64,000 nucleotides of DNA from Tetmemena sp. SeJ-2015. Lineage: Eukaryota > Ciliophora > Spirotrichea > Sporadotrichida > Oxytrichidae. Location: contig JAJKFJ010020752.1 in NCBI GenBank assembly GCA_027382625.1, forward strand, positions 248,001 through 312,000. Direction: 5' to 3'. The notes beneath the pieces are model-generated. The model ran no database searches, was not told the DNA's origin, and worked only from the letters and a program-made list of their open reading frames with translations. Each line of letters opens with the position of its first letter. Positions within the stretch are counted from its first letter, which is position 1. The translations under genes were made by a program, and so were the position numbers. This document shows positions 1 to 10,192 of the stretch, one piece after another.

Positions 1-318
1 AATTGTCCCACGCAGGGACATTGGGCCGTACCATGTGATTTCAATGGCTTGCCAGACGGGGATTCACAGATTCTTAACCTCTGCGCCCTGGCTTGGGCGA
101 TCACGAAAACCTCACGCCGATCTCCCGCGCCATCGCGGCGGATCAAGCCTAGCGGAGGGGGATTTCGCGACTCGCGCCGCGGCGCTAGCTTCTGCCTCGC
201 ACGGAACAGAGCCTGCCGGACGGTCGCGCCAAGATGCCAGACCGCCGACGCGAACAGGCCCGGCGTCCCGTGCAGGAGGAAGGCCGGTCAGGCCGCGCGC
301 CACCGGCCCCGTTTCGGG
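1..318. other. No recognisable gene at left edge
   Basis: GC-rich sequence with short open frames on both strands, none of which resembles a known family or has a convincing start. It is probably the upstream region of the small DUF1344 gene that follows, possibly with error-damaged remains of a gene that continues off the left edge. Nothing else was recognised. Confidence 0.4.
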
Positions 319-586
319 ATGAACTTCATGAAAACCCGCATGTTTGCCGCCCTGGCCCTGGCCGGGCTGACCGCCACTGCCGCGCTGGCCGCCGGCACGC
401 AGGTGACAGGGGCGATCAAGGCGATCGATCCCGCCGCCATGACGATCACGCTGGCCGATGGTTCGGTCTATGTGCTGCCCCAAGGGCGACAAGGCGGATC
501 AGTTCAAGGTCGGCGAGAAGGTGACTCTGACCTGGACGATGGTCGGCACCCAGCATCAGGTGGATACGATCGCGCCCGCTTCGTGA
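319..586 (+). CDS. DUF1344-type small periplasmic protein (one frameshift)
   Basis: Small secreted protein. The start has a signal peptide (MNFMKTRMFAALALAGL..., cleavage near ALAAG), followed by a short beta-rich domain of the DUF1344 kind (TGAIKAIDPAAMTITLADGS, then YVLPKG). The frame breaks in a run of four C near base 480. With one C fewer, the reading continues through KVGEKVTLTWTM to a stop at 584-586. ATG at 319 and ATG at 328 are both possible starts. The function of the family is unknown. The frameshift is most likely a sequencing error, because the coding downstream is conserved. Confidence 0.65.
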
Positions 587-607
587 TGCCATGCGGCTTT
601 ATCGGGA

Positions 608-631
608 AAGGGGGCCTCCGGGCCCCTTTTT
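608..631. terminator. Rho-independent terminator
   Basis: A GC-rich hairpin (AAAGGGG...CCCCTTTT, loop around TCC) followed by a T-run lies between the DUF1344 gene and the convergent acetyltransferase gene. It can serve both strands. Confidence 0.7.
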
Positions 632-638
632 CATCGGT

Positions 639-1080
639 TCAGAGATCCATGCGGTAGCGGATATGGTCATCGTTTTCGACATAGCTGTCATAGAGGCGCC
701 GCGCCCGGGTGTTGTCCTGCGCGGTGTGCAATACAGCCGCTGCCAGCCCGCGCGCGGGCCAGCGCCATCAGATCGTCGATCAGCGCCCGGCCCAGGCCCG
801 ATCCGCGCAGCGCGGGATCGACGAAAAGGTCTTCCAGATAGCAGTCGTCGCCCGTGACCCAGGTCGAGGCGTGTTGACATGCAACGCGAAAGCCCGCGAC
901 CCGGCCGTCCCGCAGCGCCACCCGCCCGGCCAGCGCCGAGCCGGGATCGAGCAGCCGCTGCCAGGTCGCCTCGGTCACCTCCGGCGCAAGGGTGACGCCG
1001 TAGAAATCGAGATATTGCTGCCAGAGGGTCAGGAAGGCGGGCTTGTCGCCCGCCGCGATCCAGCGGATGCCGGTTTCCAT
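639..1080 (-). CDS. GNAT family N-acetyltransferase (frameshifted near C-terminus)
   Basis: Acetyl-CoA-dependent N-acetyltransferase with unknown substrate. The start METGIRWIAAGDK is followed by the GNAT core, with the strand before motif A (DCYLEDLFVDP) and the acetyl-CoA-binding loop RGSGLGRALIDDL. Two indels near bases 735-760 (an extra G, then a missing G) scramble a short stretch. Correct coding resumes and gives RRLYDSY and a stop at 639-641, so the gene is about 147 codons, normal for the family. It lies 16 bp downstream of the M20 peptidase on the same strand, so the two are probably co-transcribed. Confidence 0.75.
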
Positions 1081-1096
1081 CTTGCGGTCCTTAGCC

Positions 1097-2482
1097 TCAG
1101 GCGATGCGCGCCAGCACGCGCGCCCAGCTGCGGATGCCGTGATGGAAGCTGGCCAGATCGTATTTCTCGTTCGGCGAATGGATCTGGTCATCGTCACGGC
1201 CAAAGCCGATCAGCATCGCATCCATCCCGAGATAGGTCTTGAAATAGCCCGCGATCGGAATCGATCCGCCCGATCCGACAAAGGCCGCCGGACGGCCCCA
1301 TTCGTCGCTCAGGGCCTGACGCGCCGCCTCGAAGGCCGGGTCGGAGATTTCCATCACAGAGGCGGGCGCGCCCTCGACCCCGTCATGCCAGGTGATCTCG
1401 ACGTCCTCCGGCATCTGCGCCTCGGCCCAGGCGCGAAAGGCGGTCAGCACCTTGGCCGGGTCTTGTGCCGAGACCAGCCGGAAACTCACCTTGGCATGGG
1501 CCTCGGCGGGCAGCACGGTCTTGAACCCCGCGCCATTATAGCCGCCCCATAGGCCGTTCACCTCGGCTGTCGGGCGCGACCAGATCATTTCCAGCGGCGT
1601 GCGGTCCGCTTCCCCCGCAGGCACCGACAGGCCGACATCGCCCAGATAGCGGCCATGGTCGAAGGCCAGGGCCTGCCATTGGGCGCGCAAGGATTCGGGC
1701 AGTTCCGCCACATCGTCATAGAACCCCGGCACCTGCACGCGGCCCGTATCATCATGCAGCCCCGCCAGCAGCCTGGCCATAACGTGCAGCGGGTTGCGGG
1801 CAAGGCCGCCATACATGCCCGAATGCAGGTCGCGGCTGGCGGCGCGGAGGGTGAATTCGGCCTTGCAGAGGCCGCGCAACATGGTGGTGATGGCGGGCAC
1901 GGCGCTGTCGAAGAGGCCCGTGTCGCAGATCAGGGCGAGATCGCAGGACAGTTCGTCCTTGTTGGCCTGAAGAAAGGGGATCAGCGAGGGCGAACCCGAT
2001 TCCTCCTCGCCCTCCAGAAACATCGTCAGCTTGCAGGGCAGGGTGCCATGCACCGCCTTCCACGCGCGGCAGGCCTCGATAAAGGTCATCAACTGCCCCT
2101 TGTCGTCCGAAGCGCCACGGGCGCGGATGATCTTGCCCCTGGGGCCATCCTCGATGGCGGGATCAAAGGGATCGCGCGTCCACAGCGACAGCGGATCGAC
2201 CGGCTGCACATCGTAATGGCCGTAGAACAGGATATGGCGCCGGCCTTCGCCGCCATGGGCCACGACCATCGGATGGCCAGGTGTCGCGGCGGCGCGGGCG
2301 TCGAAGCCCAGGCCCTTCAGGTCTTCGACCAGCCAGTCGGCGGCACGGGCGCAATCGGGCTTGTAGGCCGGATCGGTCGAGATCGAGGGGATGCGCAGCA
2401 GGTCCATCAGCCGGTCCAGCGCCTGGGGCAGGTCGGCGTCGATGCGGGCAAGGACGGGGTCGAGTTGCGGGTCGGCGGCCAT
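1097..2482 (-). CDS. M20 family metallodipeptidase
   Basis: Intact zinc aminoacylase/carboxypeptidase of the M20/M25/M40 family, 461 residues, normal length. Metal-binding and catalytic motifs are visible: GHYDVQP near residue 93, GASDDKG near 122 and the catalytic EGEEESGS near 156. A dimerisation-domain segment (RDLHSGMYGG) follows. It is predicted to be a cytoplasmic peptidase of short peptides, of the group often called carnosinase-like dipeptidase. It is the first gene of a minus-strand pair with the acetyltransferase. This is one of the few undamaged genes in the left half. Confidence 0.88.
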   Translation of the reverse strand: MAADPQLDPVLARIDADLPQALDRLMDLLRIPSISTDPAYKPDCARAADWLVEDLKGLGFDARAAATPGHPMVVAHGGEGRRHILFYGHYDVQPVDPLSLWTRDPFDPAIEDGPRGKIIRARGASDDKGQLMTFIEACRAWKAVHGTLPCKLTMFLEGEEESGSPSLIPFLQANKDELSCDLALICDTGLFDSAVPAITTMLRGLCKAEFTLRAASRDLHSGMYGGLARNPLHVMARLLAGLHDDTGRVQVPGFYDDVAELPESLRAQWQALAFDHGRYLGDVGLSVPAGEADRTPLEMIWSRPTAEVNGLWGGYNGAGFKTVLPAEAHAKVSFRLVSAQDPAKVLTAFRAWAEAQMPEDVEITWHDGVEGAPASVMEISDPAFEAARQALSDEWGRPAAFVGSGGSIPIAGYFKTYLGMDAMLIGFGRDDDQIHSPNEKYDLASFHHGIRSWARVLARIA

Positions 2483-2591
2483 GCGCGCTCTCCATCTTGT
2501 TATGCGGGGGTCAGCCTAGCAGGCGGCCGGGGACTGTCCAGAGCGGGCAACTTGGGGTAGGGAAGGGGCGGAACGGCACGGAGGATTTCAG

Positions 2592-2959
2592 ATGCGGGCA
2601 ATTCTGGCGATGGGCGCGTTTGGCGTGATGGCGATGGCGGCGCAGGCGCAGGAGGTTCCGGTCGAGACCGGCGCTCTGGGCGGATCGGCGATCAAGCTGC
2701 ATGTCCAGCCTTTCCTGACCCCAGAGGAGTTGACGACCCTGCGGCTGGTGATGACCAATGAGCAGGCTCTGGCAATCTTTGTCCCGATGCCGCCAAGGGC
2801 TTTGCCTCGATGGCCGCGGCACCGGATGAGGGGTTCATCCGCGACGGCAAGCCGGTGGCCTCGGCCGTGGCGATCGCCGGGCTTGCCAGCGCGGCAGGGG
2901 CCCAAGACGCGGCGCTGAAGGGATGCGAGGCGGCGCGCAAGGCGGTGCCGCCTGCGTGA
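2592..2959 (+). CDS. Hypothetical secreted protein upstream of hemA (frameshifted)
   Basis: Small exported protein of unknown function. A signal peptide (MRAILAMGAFGVMAMAAQAQ) is followed by a mature part with VETGALGGSAIKLHVQPFL. The frame breaks near base 2783. In the next frame the coding continues as DAAKGFASMAAAPDEGF to CEAARKAVPPA and a stop at 2957-2959, about 122 codons in all. Similar short periplasmic proteins sit just upstream of hemA in Rhodobacteraceae. No catalytic motif is visible. Confidence 0.55.
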
Positions 2960-3005
2960 CCGTGCTTGAGATTGCCCCTGCGCCCTGACAGGGGGTAAAA
3001 GGGCA

Positions 3006-3027
3006 AGGGGGTGACAATTCGCCCCCT
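3006..3027. terminator. Hairpin between the small gene and hemA
   Basis: AGGGGG and CCCCCT form a 6-bp stem around a 10-nt loop, without a strong U-tract. It may terminate the upstream gene. The site is just upstream of the FNR box. Confidence 0.35.
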
Positions 3028-3043
3028 GCCTTCGCAGCCGGAT

Positions 3044-3057
3044 TTGATGCATATCAA
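3044..3057. promoter_or_regulatory. FNR/FnrL box upstream of hemA
   Basis: The sequence TTGATGCATATCAA is a perfect match to the FNR consensus TTGAT-N4-ATCAA and is centred about 66 bp upstream of the hemA start. In Rhodobacter, FnrL is known to regulate tetrapyrrole genes including hemA in response to oxygen. Direct control of this hemA is inferred from the site and its position. Confidence 0.75.
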
Positions 3058-3116
3058 GGGCGCGAATGGACGGAAGGGCTAGGTCAGCCCAAGCGGATAC
3101 GCCAGGAGACGACCGG

Positions 3117-4330
3117 ATGAATTACGAGGCCCAGCTTGATCTTGCGCTGAACCGGCTGCACGAGGAAGGACGCTACCGCACCTTCATCGACATCGAGCGC
3201 CGCCAGGGCCAGTTCCCCCATGCGGTCTGGACCCGTCCGGACGGGACGAGACGGACATCACCGTCTGGTGCGGCAACGACTACCTCGGCATGGGCCAGCA
3301 CCCCGAGGTTCTGGCCGCCATGCACGAAGCGCTCGACGCCACCGGCGCAGGCTCGGGCGGCACGCGCAACATTTCCGGCACCACCGTCTATCACAAACGG
3401 CTCGAGGCCGAACTGGCCGACCTGCACGGCAAGGATGCGGCGCTGGTGTTTTCCAGCGCCTACATCGCCAACGATGCCACGCTCTCGACCCTGCGCGCCA
3501 TCTTTCCGGGCCTGATCATCTATTCCGACGCGCTGAACCACGCCTCGATGATCGAAGGCGTGCGCCGTGGCGGTGGCCCCAAGCGCATCTTCCGCCACAA
3601 CGATGTGGCCCACCTGCGCGAGTTGCTCGCCGCCGACGACCCCGCAGCGCCCAAGCTGATCGCCTTTGAATCGATCTATTCGATGGACGGCGATTTCGGC
3701 CCGATCAAGGACATCTGCGATCTGGCCGAGGAATTCGCGCCGCTGACCTATTCGACGAGAGTCATGCCGTGGGCATGTACGGCCCGCGCGGCGCGGCGTG
3801 CCGAGCGCGACGAGCAGATGCAGCGGATCGACTGATCAACGCCACGTTGGCGAAAGGCCGTTCGGCGTGTTCGGCGGCTATATGCGCGCGCGACAGATGA
3901 TGCGTCGACGGATCCGTGCTATGCGCCGGCTTCATCTTCACCACCTCGCTCCGCCCTCGTCGCGCGGTGGGCGCGCGCCTCGGTCGGTCTCAAGGCGAGT
4001 GGCGCGCCCTGCGCGAGCAGCATCAACCCAGGCCAAGATCCTGAAGCTGCGGCTGCAAGGGCTGGGCCTGCCGATCATCGAACGCAGTTCGCATATTGTG
4101 CCGGTTCATGTCGGCGACCCATCCATTGCAAGATGCTGTCCGACATGCTGCTCGACCGCTACGGAATCTACGTCCAGCCGATCAATTTCCCGACCGTTCC
4201 GCGCGGCACCGAACGCCTGCGGTTCACCCCGTCGCCGGTGCATGGTCCGCAAGAGATCGAGGCGCTGGTGAAAGCGATGGACGCACTTTGGCGCCATTGT
4301 GCGCTAAATCGCGCCGAGGCCTCTGCCTAA
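3117..4330 (+). CDS. hemA: 5-aminolevulinate synthase (several frameshifts)
   Basis: PLP enzyme condensing glycine and succinyl-CoA to 5-aminolevulinate, the first step of the Shemin heme pathway in alphaproteobacteria. The start MNYEAQLDLALNRLHEEGRY follows a GGAG ribosome site. Family blocks appear in order across frames: WCGNDYLGMGQHP, GSGGTRNISGT, LNHASMIEG, FESIYSMDGDFG, then VHVGD, the C-terminal QPINFPTVPRGTERLRFTPS and stop. Frame changes are needed near 3240, 3755, 3800-4010 and 4120. The PLP-lysine block (normally TLAKAFG) is in the worst-damaged part near 3845. Total length fits the 400-residue family, so this looks like a real gene with read errors. Confidence 0.85.
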
Positions 4331-4464
4331 GGCTTCTCGCATGTGCAAAGGGCCTTGCCCTGTGCTAGCGTAACCGCAATACCAAGCCCGGGTGAGTCGC
4401 CTCTGCGGCGGCTCGTGCCAAATGACGGGCCACAAAAACAGGCGCCAAGGGGACAGGGTTTCGG

Positions 4465-5664
4465 ATGATCGGCTGGAGGTCCAAACCTCACGCAACGGAA
4501 GAGGAGAAGCCAAAGGGCTTTGACGATTTCGATCTGCGCCTTGGCGACCTCATGCGGGGCGAACGCGCCACGCTGGGAAAATCGCTGCTCGACGTGCAGC
4601 GCGAACTCAAGATCAAAGCCACCTATATCGCCGCCATCGAAAACGCCGATGTCTCGGCTTTTGAAACGCAGGGCTTCGTTGCGGGCTATATCCGCTCATA
4701 CGCCCGCTATCTTGGCATGGACCCCGACTGGGCCTTCGCCCGCTTCTGCAATGAGGCCATTTCACCGTCGCCCATGGCATGGCGCCGCCGCATCGCCGCA
4801 GCGGGTGCGCGAGGCGCGGGCCGGGTGGAATTCGCCGATCCGCTGGCCAATCCGAACGCGCCTTCGTGCCGCGCGGCGAAAGCTGGCTGAGCCGATCGAG
4901 CCTGCCGCCGTCGGTTCGCTGCGGTTCTGGCCGTGCTGGTCGGCGCCCTGGGCTATGGCGGCTGGTCGATCCTGCGCGAAGTGCAGCGCGTCCAGCTTGC
5001 CCCGGTCGACGAGGCCCCGGTCGTCGTGGCCGAGATCGTCCCCTGACCCCGGCCACCGCGCCGCGCGCCGCGACGCCCGCGACCGAGGGCCAGACCGAAG
5101 AAAAGCTGGCCGATGCAACGGCGCAGAATGGCGATCTGATGGACCGGCTGTACCGTCCGCAGGCGCTTGACGTGCCGGTTCTGGTGTCGCGCGATGGTCC
5201 GATCGCCGCGATCAAGCCCGACCGTGGCCCCGCTGCGACCTCGACCGACGCTTCGGGCGAAGGCGCGATCGATGCGGCCTTGGCCGAGGCGCTGGGAACC
5301 GATGTGCAGGTCGTGGCCGATGCCAGGCCGGGCGTCGAGGTTCTGGCCGTGCGCCCGTCCTGGGTGCGGGTCACTTCCGCCGATGGCACGGTCCTGTTCG
5401 AAAAGATCCTCGACGCGGGCGAACGCTATGCCGTGCCGCCACTGGAAACCGCCGCCGTCTTCCGCACCGGCAATTCCGGCTCGGTCTATTTCGTCGTGAA
5501 TGGCCAGACCTATGCCCCGCGGCGCCCGGCGCGCAGGTGGTCAAGGACATTGCCCTGTCGCCCGAGGCGCTGTCGGAAAAATTCGCCTTGGCCGATATGG
5601 CCAAGGACGGCGATCTGGCGACCTATATGACCGCGATGCCTCGGCCGGAACCGCCGCGCCCTGA
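4465..5664 (+). CDS. Helix-turn-helix/DUF4115 membrane protein, RodZ-like (frameshifted)
   Basis: Single-pass membrane protein with a cytoplasmic HTH domain. The N-terminal part (LGDLMRGERATLGKSLLDVQ...YIAAIENADVSAFETQGFVAGYIRSYARYLGMD, residues about 27-88) is the RodZ-type HTH_25. A hydrophobic segment follows in another frame near 4925-4980. The C-terminal DUF4115 domain (VLAVRPSWVRVTSADGTVLFEKIL...YAVPP...RTGNSGSVYFVVNGQTY) is at 5335-5520. Frames shift near 4780-4880, 4990-5050, 5520 and 5640. The likely stop is TGA at 5662-5664, while the uncorrected frame runs to 5731. RodZ acts in cell-shape control, but in these bacteria the role is not established. Confidence 0.65.
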
Positions 5665-5693
5665 TCTGCCGCCGCTGGTTGGACCGATCCCCC

Positions 5694-5708
5694 GGGGCGC
5701 TTCGCCCC
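5694..5708. terminator. GC hairpin before ispG with Rhodobacteraceae-type tail
   Basis: GGGGCG/CGCCCC hairpin with loop CTT, followed by GGATATTTTGACCAAGATGA. This hairpin-plus-tail arrangement recurs between genes in Rhodobacter and Paracoccus genomes and probably acts as a terminator. Only one copy was noticed in this window. Confidence 0.5.
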
Positions 5709-5843
5709 CCCGGACGCCCCGGATATTTTGACCAAGATGAAGGGCAGAAGCAGGGTCACCTTTTGCTGACCCGCCGCCCCCCGGTTGCCGTTGCCGGGCC
5801 GCAGGATTATGGTCCGCGCAGCGTTCCGACGGAGTTCCGCGCC

Positions 5844-6966
5844 ATGACCCACAACCCGATCCGCCCCTGGCGCAACATCGAGCGGCGCAAAGCCGTCAGG
5901 TCATGGTCGGGCGGGTGCCGGTCGGGGGTGATGCGCCGATCTCGGTGCAGACCATGACCAATACCGACACATCGGATGTGAAGGCCACGGTGGCGCAGGT
6001 GCTGCGCATGCCGACGTGGGCTGCGAATATCGTCCGCGTCTCGACGCCCGACGAGGCTTCGACCAAGGCGCTGCGCGAGATCGTGGCCGAAAGCCCCGTG
6101 CCCATCGTGGCCGACATCCATTTCCACTACAAACGCGCCATCGAAGCCGCCGAGGCGGGGGCCGCCTGCCTGCGCATCAACCCCGGCAACATCGGCGATG
6201 CGGCCCGCGTGCGCGAGGTGGTGAAGGCCGCCAAGGACCATGGCTGCTCGATCCGCATCGGGGTGAATGCCGGGTCGCTGGAAAAGCAACTCCTGGAAAA
6301 ATACGGCGAACCTTGCCCGGAAGCGATGGTCGAATCCGGCCTCGACCATATCAAGCTGTTGCAGGACAACGACTTTCACGCCTTCAAGATCAGCTGCAAG
6401 GCGAGCGATGTCTTCCTTGCGGCAGCGGCCTATCAGCAACTCGCGGCAGCGACCGATGCGCCGATCCATCTGGGCATCACCGAGGCCGGCGGGCTGATGG
6501 CAGGCACGGTGAAATCGGCGGTGGGGCTGGGCTCGCTTCTGTGGTTCGGCATCGGCGACACGATCCGGGTCTCGCTGTCGGCGGCGCCCGAGGAAGAGGT
6601 CAAGGTCGGCTACGAGATCCTGAAATCGCTGGGGCTGCGGACGCGCGGGGTGCAGATCATTTCCTGCCCGTCCTGCGCCCGGCAGGGCTTTGACGTGATC
6701 AAGACGGTCGAGGCGCTGGAAAAGCGGCTGGAACACATCAAGACGCCGATGAGCCTGTCGATCATCGGCTGCGTCGTGAACGGCCCCGGCGAGGCGCTGA
6801 TGACCGACATCGGCTTTACCGGGCGGCGGTGCTGGCAAGGCATGTCTATCTGCGGGCAAGCAGGCGCATACGCTGGGCAATGACCGGATGATCGACCATA
6901 TCGTCGAACTGGTCGAGAAGCGGGCGACGGAACTGGCCGGGGCCGAGGCGCAGGCGGCCGAAGTAG
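5844..6966 (+). CDS. ispG: 4-hydroxy-3-methylbut-2-enyl diphosphate synthase (frameshifted at both ends)
   Basis: Iron-sulfur enzyme of the MEP isoprenoid pathway that converts MEcPP to HMBPP. The start [16 protein letters not shown] is followed by one indel near 5890. The long middle part ([22 protein letters not shown] onward, 5903-6820) is clean. The cluster cysteines are visible in [10 protein letters not shown] and [13 protein letters not shown] second indel near 6830 breaks the C-terminus (GGAGK...[22 protein letters not shown]). A third places the stop near 6964-6966, just before the convergent cinA stop. The family normally has about 370 residues, which fits. Confidence 0.87.
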
Positions 6967-6968
6967 CG

Positions 6969-7436
6969 TCAGTCCAGCGCAGCGAGATCAGCCGCAGCGC
7001 GTGTCGCGGGGGGCGCGGCGCACGCCGTCGCGGCCCAGAGCGCCGAAATCGACGGTCTCGTAAAGTCGTGCCGCCTTCGCGGCGAGGCCGAAACAGACCC
7101 TGCCTTCGGGCTTGTGCTCGCTGCCGCCCGCCCCGGGGATTCCGGTGACAGAGATGGCAAGGCCGACACCGGCGGCAGCCCGCGCGCCTTCGGGCCATTT
7201 CGCGGGCGACCTGCTCCGAGACCGCGCCCAAGGGCGGCAAGGGTTTCGGGCGGACGCCCAGCATCCGGGTCTTGGGGCGTTGAATAGGTGACGAAGCCGC
7301 GGTCGAACATGTCGGACGCGCCGGGCGTTCGGTCAGGGCGCGGCGATCATCCCGGCAGTGCAGCTTTCCGCCGTGGCAAGGCGCAGCCCCGCGCACGGCG
7401 CGCGGAGGATCTGTTCGGCAGGGTCAGCCCAGCCAT
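6969..7436 (-). CDS. CinA C-terminal-type nicotinamide-nucleotide amidase (frameshifted)
   Basis: Stand-alone CinA C-terminal domain (PncC-like), predicted to deamidate nicotinamide mononucleotide to nicotinate mononucleotide in pyridine-nucleotide salvage. The recovered blocks in three frames are ATAESCT-like near 7370, DMFDRGFVTYST at 7265-7310, GVRPETLAALGAVSEQVAREMA, and a C-terminus ending AALD. Damage lies near 7050-7260 and 7310-7380. The ATG at 7436 overlaps the end of pgpA by 13 bp, which suggests translational coupling. Length is about 155 codons, normal for the domain. Confidence 0.65.
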
Positions 7437-7931
7437 GGCTGGATCAGGCCGTGATAAAGGCCCGCAAGCGCGTGGAGCACAGGCCCGCGAACAGCCCGGC
7501 CCAAAGATCGTCAAGCATGACGCCCGCCGCATCGTGGCGACGGTCGGCGCGGCCCACGAGCCACGGCTTCCAGATGTCGAAACAGCCGGAACAGGAGGAA
7601 AGGGCACGACCCAGCCGGGCCAGGCGGCAAGGGGCCCAAGTCAGCGACGCCATGGCGCCAGAGCGGATGACGGTGAAGCTCAGGGCCAGCAACTGGCCCG
7701 CCACTTCGTCAATCACCACTTCCGACGGGTCGGTCTCGGAGCGGCTGGACAGGTAGCGCGGCACGGGCCCGAAGCCGGCAACGGTTGCGGCAAGGAGGCC
7801 ACGGGCACCAGCAGCGCAGCACCCGCCTGATAGGCGGCAACGGCGAGCGCGACCGTGATCAGCGAGGCCCAGGTGCCCGGGGCCGGGCGCAGATGGCCCG
7901 CGCCGAAGAAGGTGGCAATTGCCGCGCTCAT
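7424..7931 (-). CDS. pgpA: Phosphatidylglycerophosphatase A (frameshifted)
   Basis: Integral membrane lipid phosphatase that makes phosphatidylglycerol from its phosphate. The N-terminus [24 protein letters not shown] carries the family's GxGxxxxAPGTxGS-type start. The signature [17 protein letters not shown] is at about 7680-7730, with [14 protein letters not shown] and a C-terminal segment ending LIQPWLG. Frame changes are needed near 7780 and 7490. The start ATG overlaps the ispDF stop as ATGA (7928-7931), and the stop overlaps the cinA start, giving a tightly coupled ispDF-pgpA-cinA operon. Confidence 0.78.
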
Positions 7932-9030
7932 GCCTTCACCAGCGTTGCAGTGGCAAGGCGGCGATGCCTTCCTCGCGGCCGGTGAAGCCAAGCCGTTCGA
8001 GGTGGTGGCCTTGACGCTGATCCGGTCGCATCAAGCCCCATGATCGCGCCAGCCCCGCCTGCATTCGCGGCATGGGGCCGATCTTGGGGCGTTCGCAGAC
8101 CAGCGTCACGTCGCAATTCGAGTGCGGAACCCCTGTCCCCGGCAAGTTCGACCGCATGGCGCAGGAAGATATGCGACGCGGCGCCTTTCCATTGCGGGTC
8201 GCTGGGGGGGAAGTGGCGGCCGATGTCGCCCTGCGCCAAGGCGCCGTAGATCGCGTCGGTCAGGGCGTGCATGCCGACATCGGCGTCGGAATGGCCCAGA
8301 AGTGCCTTGTCGTGCGGGATTTTCACGCCGCAAAGCCAGACGTGATCGCCTGTCGTAAAGGCGTGGACGTCATAGCCGTTGCCAAGGCGATATCCACGTC
8401 GCGGCCTTTCAGGATCCCTCGCGCGGCGAAATCGCCGGGGAAGGTCAGTTTCAGATTGTCTTCCTCGCCCTCGACGATCTGGACGTCAAGCCCTGCGGCG
8501 CGGGCGACCTGGACATCATCCGCCGCCCCGCCGGGATGGGCGCGATGCGCGGCAAGGATCTCGGCCAGGCGGGAAGGCCTGCGGGTCTGAGCCCGGTAGA
8601 GGCCTTCGCGCGGCTGCGTGCCGGTGACCTGGTCGCGTTCCCGCGCCAGAGCGCGTCGGTGACGGGCAGGGCGGGCGGCGGCGGGGGCGTGGTCCAGCGC
8701 CGCGATCAGGCGGTCGATCAGCGCGCGGGACAAAGGGGCCGCGCGCCGTCGTGGATCAGCACGCGGTCGCATCGCTGCCACCAGCGCCTCGAGCGCGGCG
8801 CGACCGAGTCGGCCCGCTGCCGCCGCCGGTGACCAGCCGCGCCCGGGCGCCAGCGCGCGGGCGCGCGCCATGTCATCGGGGTGGACGACCAGCGTGACCG
8901 GCAGGCCCGCGAAAGGCCGCAACGTGTGGGCCAGAACCGGTTTTCCGGCAAGGATCTGCCATTGCTTCGGCAGATCGCCCCCGGCGCGGCTGCCGCGTCC
9001 TGCGGCGACGATGACGACATGAGTGCTCAT
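7928..9030 (-). CDS. ispDF: Bifunctional IspD-IspF (frameshifted)
   Basis: Fused 2-C-methyl-D-erythritol 4-phosphate cytidylyltransferase (IspD, N-terminal) and MEcPP synthase (IspF, C-terminal) of the MEP pathway. This fusion is usual in alphaproteobacteria. IspD blocks: [20 protein letters not shown] at the start and [28 protein letters not shown] near 8440-8500. IspF blocks: GNGYDVHAF across a frame break near 8360, then [33 protein letters not shown] (8215-8310), which contains the metal-binding and active-site residues. The C-terminus ends TATLVKA. Several indels lie in 8020-8200 and 8640-8830. It heads the operon with pgpA and cinA. Confidence 0.83.
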
Positions 9031-9214
9031 GCCCTCTTCCTAGGCCAGCCCTGCGCGGCTGACAATCTGTCCAGAAATTGCCCATGAATGCGTAAAATTT
9101 GTGCATGTGCTGCAAATCGGCCAGAATACCGGCAGGTGCAGATGGCAGGACGCCAAGGCAACGGCTAGCTGTTAGGCCTGCGCACAATGAAGCGGCAGTT
9201 GAGGCAAGAATTTC

Positions 9215-10192
9215 GTGGCTTTCCGCCTTGGTCCCGTCACCGTCGACCCACCCGTCCTGCTGGCCCCGCTGGCCGGAATCACCGACCTGCCGTTCCGCAG
9301 GCTGGTGTCGCGCTTTGGCGCCGGGCTGGTGGTGAGCGAAATGGTCGCCAGTGACGAGGTTCTGCGCGCCCGGCCCGAAGCGCGGGCGCGGGCGGAACTG
9401 GGCTTTGGCGAGGGCGCGACCTCGGTGCAGTTGGCCGGGCGCGAGCCCGCGCTCATGGCCGAGGCCGCGCGCTGGTGCGAAGGGCAGGGCGCGGCGCTGA
9501 TCGACATCAACATGGGCTGCCCGTCCAAGCGGGTGACCACGGGCCTCTGCGGTTCGGCCCTGCTGCGTGATCTGGACCTGGCGCTGGAGCTGGTCGAGGC
9601 GGTGGTGGGCGCGGTCAAGGTGCCGGTCACGCTCAAGACCCGGCTGGGCTGGGATGACACGCTGCACAATGCGCCAGACCTGGCGCGGCGGGCCGAAGGG
9701 GCAGGGGTGCGGATGGTGGTGATCCACGGGCGCACGCGGTGCCAGTTCTACAAGGGCAATGCCGATTGGGCGGCCATCCGTGCGGTCAAGGATGCGGTGT
9801 CCATTCCTGTCGTGGCGAATGGCGACATCGTCGATGCCGAAACCGCCCAGGCCGCCCTGGCGGCGAGCGGCGGCGATGGGGTTATGGTCGGGCGCGGGGC
9901 GCAGGGCGCGCCGTGGCGGCTGGCGCAGATCGCGGCGCGGCTGCATGGCCGGCCAGAGCCGGACATCCCGCAGGGCCTGGATCTGGCCGGGATGATCGTG
10001 GCGCATTACGAGGATATGCTGGGCTTTTACGGGCGGGAACTGGGCCTGCGCTGCGCCCGCAAACATCTGGGCTGGTATCTTGAGGAAGCCGGGCTGGAAC
10101 AGGCGCGCGACGCGATCCTGACCTCGACCGATCCGGCGCAGGTGATCCGCCTGATCCATGAGGCCTTTGCCGAGGCGGAGGTCGCGGCATGA
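9215..10192 (+). CDS. dusB: tRNA-dihydrouridine synthase B
   Basis: FMN-dependent enzyme reducing specific uridines in tRNA. Intact, 325 residues, GTG start at 9215. Visible blocks: [24 protein letters not shown], the catalytic-cysteine block [20 protein letters not shown] near residue 100, the FMN-site VIHGRTR and VVANGDI, and [11 protein letters not shown]. In Rhodobacter this gene is known as nifR3 and is the first gene of the operon with ntrB and ntrC, as here (its stop overlaps the ntrB start by 4 bp). The upstream gap of 184 bp to ispDF should hold the operon promoter. Confidence 0.93.
   Translation: MAFRLGPVTVDPPVLLAPLAGITDLPFRRLVSRFGAGLVVSEMVASDEVLRARPEARARAELGFGEGATSVQLAGREPALMAEAARWCEGQGAALIDINMGCPSKRVTTGLCGSALLRDLDLALELVEAVVGAVKVPVTLKTRLGWDDTLHNAPDLARRAEGAGVRMVVIHGRTRCQFYKGNADWAAIRAVKDAVSIPVVANGDIVDAETAQAALAASGGDGVMVGRGAQGAPWRLAQIAARLHGRPEPDIPQGLDLAGMIVAHYEDMLGFYGRELGLRCARKHLGWYLEEAGLEQARDAILTSTDPAQVIRLIHEAFAEAEVAA

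Noticed and set aside
5807..7396. Long antisense open frames (for example opposite ispG, dusB and xylA)
   Set aside because: They are shadows produced by high GC or codon bias, have no recognisable domain and lie opposite conserved genes.
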